Shown one piece after another: positions 1 through 6,279 of a DNA stretch of 6,279 nucleotides (the stretch's first letter is position 1; each line of letters begins with the position of its first letter). The stretch comes from Candidatus Electrothrix marina (GTDB lineage Bacteria; Desulfobacterota; Desulfobulbia; Desulfobulbales; Desulfobulbaceae). The notes beneath the pieces were generated by a model. It saw only the letters and a list, made by a program, of their open reading frames with translations. It was not told where the DNA came from and searched no databases. Both the position numbers and the translations under genes were made by a program. The DNA lies in NCBI GenBank assembly GCA_004028495.1, contig MTKS01000093.1, positions 1-6,279 on the forward strand, written 5' to 3'.

Positions 1-1
1 T

Positions 2-751
2 GGGCAGTATTTCAGTAAGGAGTTCAAGGTCATTGCCAAGGAGTGCAAGGCCGCTGTGGCCGGGCATACTGCCTCCTGGCTCTCCCTAGGACTCAAGGCC
101 GGTGCCGGAGAAACCAGGGACCTGTTGCTCAACTGTATTGTGGATGAGCTTTTCCATATCAACGGGGAGTTGCCGGACAAGGCCGGCTTTGAACAGATCC
201 TTGCTGATCTCCGGGAACAGGGGGTGACCCGACTGGCAAGAGAGCAGCTCAATCAGATGCTGGATCTCCTGGCGGAACGCCGCAAAACCCAAGTCGCTCT
301 CACTCAAAGCAAACAGCGGGCCGGCAAGAGCCGGAGTGCGGATCAGGCCCGTTTTGCCGAGTATGAGGATCTCTTGGCAGGGCTTGTTCCTTCAGATTTC
401 CTCACTCGTCTTTCTCCGGCAGAGGCGATTGACCGAAAACGATATCTTCAGGCCCTGGCCAAGCGGGTTGAACGGGCTGAGCATGGGCCGCTCAAGGATA
501 CGGACAAGGCCAAGCGGGTCCAGCCCTTCGCCCAGCAGCTGCGTCAGTTGGAGAGGAAAGAGGCGGAGCAGAAAGCAGGCGGAAGCATTGCAGCTCCCTG
601 CCGGGAGGCTGTTGCCCGGTATCGCCGCATGGTGGAGGAGTTCCGTATATCGGTCTTTGCCCCGGAAATCGGCACGGCCCAGCCTGTCTCTGAGAAACGG
701 CTGAAGCAGCAATGGCAGCAGGTGGAGGAGAGTTGTCGGCGGGTGGAGTGA
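2..751 (+). CDS. hrpA: ATP-dependent RNA helicase HrpA, C-terminal part (5' truncated by window edge)
   Basis: The frame is open from base 2 to the TGA at 749-751, giving 249 visible residues. A GTG at 56 is an internal valine codon, not the start. HrpA is a cytoplasmic DEAH-box RNA helicase of about 1300 residues in E. coli. What is visible matches its C-terminal DUF3418-type region, not the helicase core. The clearest match is the last 45 residues (visible 205-249): RYRRMVEEFRISVF, then a GTAQPVSEKRL segment, which resembles the family ending 'EELRVSLFAQ..GTP.PVSDKR'. An upstream block reading DFLTRLSPAEAIDRKRYLQAL matches the family's conserved 'P..YLKAL' segment. The middle is rich in Lys, Arg, Glu and Gln, consistent with the helical family C-terminus. 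The helicase motifs would lie to the left of the window. The family call is from remembered consensus, not a search. No clear terminator follows before the next gene. Confidence 0.85.
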   Translation, partial: GQYFSKEFKVIAKECKAAVAGHTASWLSLGLKAGAGETRDLLLNCIVDELFHINGELPDKAGFEQILADLREQGVTRLAREQLNQMLDLLAERRKTQVALTQSKQRAGKSRSADQARFAEYEDLLAGLVPSDFLTRLSPAEAIDRKRYLQALAKRVERAEHGPLKDTDKAKRVQPFAQQLRQLERKEAEQKAGGSIAAPCREAVARYRRMVEEFRISVFAPEIGTAQPVSEKRLKQQWQQVEESCRRVE

Positions 752-800
752 GAGGGGGCTCTACGTTCATTGCAGTGTTGTTCTGCTCAGTAAAAAAGCA

Positions 801-829
801 TTGAATTGACTGGTGCATAGGTTTAACAT
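801..829 (+). promoter_or_regulatory. Candidate sigma70-like promoter before the LRR gene
   Basis: A TTGAAT box at 801-806 and a TAACAT box at 824-829 are separated by exactly 17 bases. Each matches the consensus at four of six positions. An overlapping TTGACT at 806-811 is a better -35 but has no -10 at a usable distance. Initiation would fall near 836, only a few bases before the GTG at 842. If real, it favours a downstream translation start (902-917) for the LRR protein. Weak evidence. Confidence 0.25.
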
Positions 830-830
830 G

Positions 831-834
831 AGGA
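831..834 (+). promoter_or_regulatory. Shine-Dalgarno site for the GTG start at 842
   Basis: AGGA at 831-834 lies seven bases before the GTG at 842, a normal spacing, and supports that start. A second purine-rich site, AGGAG at 890-894, lies inside the predicted N-terminal extension. It sits seven bases before a CTG at 902, 16 before a TTG at 911 and 22 before a GTG at 917. That keeps a shorter signal-peptide start possible. Confidence 0.4.
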
Positions 835-841
835 ATATTTT

Positions 842-2755
842 GTGATTTTGAAAGAGTCAATAGAGGTAACGGTACGTGGTCTTTTATTGAGGAGAAAAAG
901 CCTGAATCAATTGCTCGTGAAAACTATCCTGCTACCAGCCTTTTTTTTGCTTACCTGTACATCCCTTGCCTCGGCAGAGAGCGGGTGGAAAGGATGCAGC
1001 AATGTGTCAGAGGTACCTGTGGGTGAATGTGAAGCCTTGGTCGCATTGTACAACAGTACAAATGGTACAGGATGGAAAGATAATACTGGCTGGCTGCAAA
1101 CAAATACGCCGTGCAGCTGGCACGGAGTTAGCTGTAGTGGTGGAAATGTGACGCAGCTCACTTTGGGGGAGAACCGACTTAACGGTACGATCCCGTCTGA
1201 ATTGGCAAATCTTTCCAGGTTGCGAAAGATCTGGTTGTTCACTAACCAACTGAGCGGGGAGATACCGGCAACGCTGGGGAGTCTGCCAGAGTTGCAGAAG
1301 CTGAAGTTAAGCGGCAACCGGCTGAGCGGGAATATACCGGAAATACTGAGTAATCTCTCAGAGTTACAGGAGTTGAACCTACGCGTCAACCAGCTGAGCG
1401 GGGAGATACCGGCAGTATTGGCCAACCTGTCGGAGTTGAAGAAACTGGACTTATACGATAATAAGCTGAACGGCAACATACCGAAAGAATTAGGTAATCT
1501 GTCAGAATTACGGCAGCTCAGCTTACGCAGTAATCGATTGAATGGTACCATTCCGGCGGCGTTAGGAAATCTTTCGTCCCTGCAGTCATTAAGTCTATGC
1601 GTTAACCGGTTGAGTGGTAAAATTCCTCCTGAATTGGGCAACCTGTCCTCCTTGCAACACCTCGATTTAAGTAATAATCGATTGAGCGGAGATATCCCGC
1701 TTACATTAGGAAATCTTTCACGGCTTGAGGCGATCCTGATGAGTAATAACCGACTGAGCGGGGAGATCCCGTCGACATTGGGGAATCTTTCAAGGCTGGA
1801 GATGATCTGGATGAAGAACAACCAATTGAGTGGTTCCATTCCGGCGGCATTGGGAAAGCTTGCAGCGTTACAGAGAGTTGACTTGTCCAACAATATGTTA
1901 ACTGGAAAAATCCCTCAGGAATTCGGCAACCTTTCTGCATTGAAAAGCCTTGTGCTGGATAACAATAAACTCAATACAGATATATCATTCACGCTCGCGG
2001 TAAATTCTTCTGGTATTGGTGAAGACAGCGTAGAGCTTGTCGGTAATCCAGAGAAATACAGCGGTAAAACGAATTTTTCCATGAGCAATATTGAGAAGAA
2101 TACAGTCATTCATTTGACAGCGCCGGTGCTAGCAGGCACTTGGTCCCAGAGGAAAAAGCTCGTCTCCTGGAGCGGTTGCGACTTCATGTTCGGAAGAACA
2201 TGTGCGATCAAAATGCTCTCCAACAAAACCGTGACTGTTAAGTACGATGTAAAGGATAGCAAAACAGCAGATTCCAGCAATACATTAAAGAATATTTTTG
2301 AAAATTTGAAAGAGTTTGATGAAGAGTACGATTCAAGGCACAGCAAAGCACCCGATTTCTGCAATTCACTAGAAATCGTTCTAAGGAATCCAGAAAAGCT
2401 GGATGTACGGTATATTGTGTATTCTTATAATCCGATAAATCATTCAGGGCAAGAGGGGCTTCCTGAGGGTCTTCGTATACCGGAATCAATTTCTATAATC
2501 AGCACAGCCGATATAATGCGGGATGTGGAATGGATGGAGCATACTGATACTCCCGTTTATACGGTCATTGTTACTGAAAAATGCGACGGCAGCACAACGC
2601 GGGAGGTTCAGCCTGGGTTGGACGGCATGATTCACGAAGAATCGACATCATTCAAGGATATGAAATCAAGAATCATTGTTACTGTCACTTCATCTTTGTC
2701 GGCTGATGATGAAACGGAAATGCGAATAAACTATCCTGATCTACCGATGAAGTAA
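842..2755 (+). CDS. Secreted leucine-rich-repeat protein with plant-type LRRs
   Basis: This 637-residue protein is probably exported by Sec. Residues 26-45 (from VKTILLP to the ASA ending) form a hydrophobic signal segment, with likely cleavage after Ala45. The 25 residues before it are an unusually long n-region, so initiation at 902-917 would give a more typical signal peptide. Residues 62-103 resemble a plant-type N-terminal LRR cap: an ECEALVALYNSTNGTGW segment, then CSWHGVSC with Cys91 and Cys98 placed for a disulfide. Residues 104-367 are eleven uninterrupted 24-residue repeats of the form LxLxxNxLxGxIPxxLGNLSxL, followed by a degenerate twelfth. The remaining ~250 residues are unlike the LRRs. 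They contain a WSGC..TCAIKM..NKTVTVKY segment (443-468) similar to repeat units common in bacterial secreted proteins, and no membrane or sorting anchor was seen. A role in binding proteins or glycans at the cell surface is inferred only from the fold. It ends just before the ATPase gene in the same frame. Confidence 0.88.
   Translation: MILKESIEVTVRGLLLRRKSLNQLLVKTILLPAFFLLTCTSLASAESGWKGCSNVSEVPVGECEALVALYNSTNGTGWKDNTGWLQTNTPCSWHGVSCSGGNVTQLTLGENRLNGTIPSELANLSRLRKIWLFTNQLSGEIPATLGSLPELQKLKLSGNRLSGNIPEILSNLSELQELNLRVNQLSGEIPAVLANLSELKKLDLYDNKLNGNIPKELGNLSELRQLSLRSNRLNGTIPAALGNLSSLQSLSLCVNRLSGKIPPELGNLSSLQHLDLSNNRLSGDIPLTLGNLSRLEAILMSNNRLSGEIPSTLGNLSRLEMIWMKNNQLSGSIPAALGKLAALQRVDLSNNMLTGKIPQEFGNLSALKSLVLDNNKLNTDISFTLAVNSSGIGEDSVELVGNPEKYSGKTNFSMSNIEKNTVIHLTAPVLAGTWSQRKKLVSWSGCDFMFGRTCAIKMLSNKTVTVKYDVKDSKTADSSNTLKNIFENLKEFDEEYDSRHSKAPDFCNSLEIVLRNPEKLDVRYIVYSYNPINHSGQEGLPEGLRIPESISIISTADIMRDVEWMEHTDTPVYTVIVTEKCDGSTTREVQPGLDGMIHEESTSFKDMKSRIIVTVTSSLSADDETEMRINYPDLPMK
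1151..1942 (+). repeat. Tandem 72-bp repeat array encoding eleven LRR units
   Basis: Eleven units of exactly 72 bp run without insertion or deletion (units start at 1151, 1223, 1295 and so on, every 72 bp). Each encodes one 24-residue LRR. Several units share long blocks at DNA level. Units 2 and 4 both carry AACCA-R-CTGAGCGGGGAGATACCGGCA with one difference, and units 8 and 9 share most of the stretch from AGTAATAA to AATCTTTCA. Units 6 and 10 both carry ATTCCGGCGGC. This indicates expansion by duplication or recombination within the gene, with later drift. A twelfth unit from 1943 has lost the G-x-I-P signature. Confidence 0.93.
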
Positions 2756-2782
2756 CTCAGCCCGTGCATAATCTCATTAACG

Positions 2783-3943
2783 ATTAAACCTATCATAATC
2801 AAAAAACTCGTTGTTTCCAATTTCTACAGTCTTGGTCCTGACATTCATTTTGAACCGGGTAAACTTTCCTTCTTTATAGGGCTGAATGGGTCAGGAAAGT
2901 CAAACATTCTTGATGTGCTTTCCTTTGTCAGGGATTCGGTTATGCAGGGCTTACCTGCCGCTATCACTCAGAGAGGCGGTATTGACACTGTACGGAGACG
3001 CAGTCATGGTCGTCCTTTTGATGTACACATAGAATTCCAGCTGCTTATTGATCAACAGCATGTAACATATGAATTTATTATTACCGGTGATCGCCTTGAA
3101 GAGTACAGGGTAAAGACAGAAAAAACCATTATGTACGGGCCGAACGGCGAGGAAAAGGTGTCATTTGTCAGAAACGGGCACGACTGGGACGGGCCGGAAG
3201 GGGTGGCACCCTTTATGGATGAACAGTCCCTTGCCCTGACCGCCTTGGGAGGGACGAAACAGTTTAAGCCCTTGGTTGACTTTCTTTCAGGTCTAACCGT
3301 TTATTCTATTTTTCCGGATACCCTTCGGATTCCTCAGCGTTTTGATTCAAGCCATCCACTTAAAGAGCATGGAGAGAACTGGGTATCTATTTTACGGGAA
3401 CTGGTGAAAGAAAAGTACGCCAAAAATGATATTGTTACAGGATTGAGGAAGCTCACCGGAGATATTGAAGATGTGCGGGTGGCGAGTGCGGCGGGATATC
3501 TGATTGCCGAGTTTAAACAGCAGGTCAAGGGACAGAAAGCGAAGCGATGGTTTGACGCGGCCCAGCAGTCGGACGGAACCTTGAGAGTCGCCGGGCTGTT
3601 GACAGCCTTGGTGCAATCCCCCGCTCTTCCGGTGATCGGTGTGGAGGAACCTGAACTGACCGTTCATCCGGGTGCTCTGCCCATGCTCTACGACTATCTG
3701 CGGCAGGCCAGTGAAGTCTCACAGGTTTTTGTTACTACGCATAGTCCGATTATCCTTGATGTTGTTGACGTTGAAAACGACGTTATTTTTGTCGTCAATC
3801 GAGTGGATGGTAAAACGGAAGTGAAAAGGATGACAGAGACGCAGTTGGAGCCTGTCCGCAAGAGTCTGTTACGATTGGGTGACCTCTTTATGTCCGGTGA
3901 CTTGCAGCTTTCTCTTTTTGATGACACGTCCTGGAGGAAATGA
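2783..3943 (+). CDS. AAA family (RecF/OLD-like, AAA_21/COG4637-type) ATPase; start codon uncertain
   Basis: This is an ABC-type ATPase of the SMC/RecF/OLD class, about 386 residues if read from 2783, with all core motifs present. An N-terminal strand reading IIIKKLVVSNFYSLGP leads to Walker A GLNGSGKS (2879-2902). Then come an ABC signature-like SDGTLR (3569-3586), Walker B VIGVEEPE with the catalytic glutamates (3632-3655), and a TTHSP switch histidine (3734-3748). An RGGID..RRRS segment soon after Walker A is also typical. No ATG, GTG or TTG lies in this frame between the previous gene's stop (2753-2755) and Walker A. The first is a GTG at 2915, which would remove the P-loop. The start given here is ATT at 2783, chosen because it gives the family's usual N-terminus; ACG 2780, ATA 2795 or ATC 2798 are alternatives. 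No Shine-Dalgarno sequence supports any of them. The gene may use a rare start or may have lost its start. Its stop overlaps an ATG (3940-3943), the usual sign of a coupled partner gene. Confidence 0.75.
   Translation: MKPIIIKKLVVSNFYSLGPDIHFEPGKLSFFIGLNGSGKSNILDVLSFVRDSVMQGLPAAITQRGGIDTVRRRSHGRPFDVHIEFQLLIDQQHVTYEFIITGDRLEEYRVKTEKTIMYGPNGEEKVSFVRNGHDWDGPEGVAPFMDEQSLALTALGGTKQFKPLVDFLSGLTVYSIFPDTLRIPQRFDSSHPLKEHGENWVSILRELVKEKYAKNDIVTGLRKLTGDIEDVRVASAAGYLIAEFKQQVKGQKAKRWFDAAQQSDGTLRVAGLLTALVQSPALPVIGVEEPELTVHPGALPMLYDYLRQASEVSQVFVTTHSPIILDVVDVENDVIFVVNRVDGKTEVKRMTETQLEPVRKSLLRLGDLFMSGDLQLSLFDDTSWRK
3933..3937 (+). promoter_or_regulatory. Shine-Dalgarno-like GGAGG at the end of the ATPase gene
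   Basis: GGAGG sits inside the last ATPase codons, two bases before the ATG at 3940 and eight before a TTG at 3946 in the same frame. The ATG overlaps the ATPase stop as ATGA. These look like translation signals for a coupled downstream gene, but the frame they open (3940-4077) codes for only 45 residues with no recognisable family. The frame with family resemblance is a different one. Confidence 0.35.
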
Positions 3944-4202
3944 TTTTGAGCGGTCAAAAGGGCTACCTGCTTGGGATCGCGATTCATGGGAAGCTCGACG
4001 GGGAATCAAAGAATGGCTTTCTGGACAATTACCCAAAGGGCGTTCGTACAAACCCACTGTGCAGCAGTTTGCCATGACTCGGCAACTTGACTTTCCGACC
4101 TTACGTTCGGCAAATGTCCCCTGCTTCGGCAGTTTGGAAAGAGGACTTCGTTTTCTGTCCGCTCATCTTGGTCAATCCGGTAAAGTGTACCCGGCTGAAT
4201 AA
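3942..4202 (+). pseudogene. Truncated C-terminal remnant of a DUF4276-like protein
   Basis: This frame encodes about 86 residues ending at TAA 4200-4202. The part from about 3957 resembles the C-terminus of DUF4276 proteins as I remember it: a DSWEARRGIKEWL segment, RSYKPTVQQFAMTRQLDF, and a CFGSLERGLRFL ending, equivalent to the family's 'Y.pt.dq..lt..lDf..lr..cpsF..le.aL..L'. Family members usually run to 200 residues or so, so most of the N-terminal domain is absent. The frame has no start near the GGAGG site. The ATG overlapping the ATPase stop (3940) opens a different frame that ends at 4077. The simplest reading is a deletion that fused the beginning of the gene, out of frame, to its end. 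An ATG at 3879 would open this frame inside the ATPase gene, giving 107 residues, but its first 25 residues look like out-of-frame translation of the ATPase. Family assignment is moderate; the truncation is clear if the family is right. Confidence 0.5.
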
Positions 4203-4287
4203 GTCGTTCTCTTTCCGGAATTGTGCTTGATGCCGGAATATCAGATCCTATCAGGAGCCTTTTTCTGATCGGTCAACTTCTTCTTAT

Positions 4288-4293
4288 AAGGTG
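4288..4293 (+). promoter_or_regulatory. Shine-Dalgarno site for the 116-residue CxxC protein
   Basis: AAGGTG lies five bases before the ATG at 4299, which supports that start. Confidence 0.5.
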
Positions 4294-4298
4294 TAATC

Positions 4299-4649
4299 AT
4301 GAAGATTATCTTTGTCTATAATGCCGATAGCGGCAAGATAAACACCCTGCTTGATATAGGCCATAAGATCCTTCGTCCCGACACCTATTCCTGCAACCTG
4401 TGCTCCTTGACGCATGGAGTATTCAGCGAAAAGGAGGAGTGGCGGCTGTACAGAGCAGCAACGCAGCATGAGCTGGAGTTTCTCCATAAAGATGAGTTTG
4501 AGGAGAAGTACGGCAAGGAGAAGGAATATACCTATCCTGTCGTGCTCAAGACCGATGATGATGCAAGCTTTGAGGTGCTGCTGGCGACAGAGGAAATTAA
4601 TGCCCTGTCCGGTCTTGAAGAGCTGGTGAGCAGGCTGCCCAGGGAATAA
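4299..4649 (+). CDS. Conserved protein of unknown function with a CxxC motif
   Basis: This is a complete 116-residue protein starting at an ATG with a good ribosome-binding site and ending at TAA 4647-4649. It begins with a hydrophobic strand and a conserved-looking VYNADSG stretch (residues 6-12). Next comes LLDIGHKILRP, then YSCNLCSLTHG with a Cys32-x-x-Cys35 pair. Later there is a LEFLHKDEFEEKYG block (about 59-72) and an EEINALSGLEELVSRL ending. I recognise the overall pattern (YNADSG, a D..HK segment, YxCxLCxLT, F.HKDEF) as a small conserved family of bacterial hypothetical proteins. Some database entries name members GTPase, but no P-loop is visible and I would not transfer that name. 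The CxxC pair could bind a metal or act in redox; this is speculation. There is no signal peptide or membrane segment, so it is probably cytoplasmic. It stands alone, followed by a strong terminator. Confidence 0.8.
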   Translation: MKIIFVYNADSGKINTLLDIGHKILRPDTYSCNLCSLTHGVFSEKEEWRLYRAATQHELEFLHKDEFEEKYGKEKEYTYPVVLKTDDDASFEVLLATEEINALSGLEELVSRLPRE

Positions 4650-4710
4650 GAGACTGCCCGGAAAAAAGCGGGAGAGAAAAAACGCGGTGCTGAGGGATGA
4701 ACGTGGAACG

Positions 4711-4750
4711 GAACGCCCGAGAGAAAGGAAAAGTTCTCTCGGGCGTTTTT
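4711..4750 (+). terminator. Strong intrinsic terminator between convergent genes
   Basis: A perfect 14-bp inverted repeat (AACGCCCGAGAGAA at 4712-4725, TTCTCTCGGGCGTT at 4734-4747) encloses an eight-base loop. It is followed on the plus strand by a T run through 4750. It lies 62 bases after the 116-residue protein and 11 bases before the stop end of acs. On the minus strand the same hairpin is followed by TCCGTTCC, a poor U-tract, so it should work best for plus-strand transcripts and at most partly for acs. Confidence 0.9.
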
Positions 4751-4761
4751 ATTCGAGAGGA

Positions 4762-6279
<1,518 letters not shown>

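Noticed and set aside
828..845. ATG 828 opening a five-codon frame (MRNIL) that overlaps the LRR GTG start.
   Set aside because: It is too short to be a gene and has no Shine-Dalgarno sequence of its own; a leader-peptide role cannot be supported.
907..1893. Long minus-strand open frame (328 codons) opposite the LRR gene.
   Set aside because: It is a mirror of the 72-bp repeats: a repeat free of stops in one antisense frame stays open throughout. The translation just repeats FPNxxGxxPL motifs.
3879..3941. ATG 3879 as the start of a 107-residue protein overlapping the ATPase end.
   Set aside because: The first 25 residues are out-of-frame translation of the conserved ATPase tail, and no ribosome-binding site was noted. 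Similarity to a known family begins only after the ATPase stop.
4240..4269. Imperfect inverted repeat upstream of the 116-residue protein (ATCAGA...TCTGAT enclosing TCCT-ATC-AGGA), with a short T run.
   Set aside because: The arms are short, the inner loop is three bases and a seven-base bulge separates the stems. The T run lies inside the structure, not after it. Not convincing as a terminator or riboswitch.

Overview
The window looks like chromosomal DNA from a Gram-negative bacterium. The DUF3418-type HrpA tail, the Sec-exported LRR protein and the Acs sequence are all compatible with a sulfur-cycle deltaproteobacterium (Desulfobulbales, possibly a cable-bacterium relative). This placement rests on general resemblance only and is weak. 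Base composition is balanced, near 50% GC by eye. The HrpA, 116-aa and Acs genes have GC-rich third positions, while the C-terminal half of the LRR gene and the ATPase gene are more AT-rich. No RNA gene, CRISPR array, insertion sequence or integrase was seen. No gene-free stretch exceeds about 110 bases.

Layout, left to right. (1) The 3' end of an HrpA-like DEAH RNA helicase gene (plus strand, cut by the left edge). (2) A secreted protein with eleven 24-residue plant-type leucine-rich repeats and a C-terminal region of unknown function. (3) A RecF/OLD-like AAA (AAA_21/COG4637-type) ATPase with all core motifs but no ATG, GTG or TTG start upstream of its Walker A motif. (4) A short reading frame that looks like the C-terminal remnant of a DUF4276-type partner protein, out of frame with the start codon that overlaps the ATPase stop. 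(5) A small conserved protein of unknown function with a CxxC motif. (6) A strong intrinsic terminator. (7) On the minus strand, convergent with the rest, most of an acetyl-CoA synthetase gene (acs), whose 5' end runs off the right edge.

How the parts relate. Genes 3 and 4 read as a two-gene ATPase plus DUF4276 cassette, a layout often found in variable, possibly defensive, gene sets. Here it looks damaged at both ends: no conventional start on the ATPase and most of the partner missing. The flanking helicase, 116-aa protein and acetyl-CoA synthetase look like ordinary housekeeping or conserved genes and show no functional link to the cassette. The LRR protein is a stand-alone exported protein. 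Its stop codon is in the same reading frame as the ATPase, so the two ORFs are separated in frame by a single TAA.
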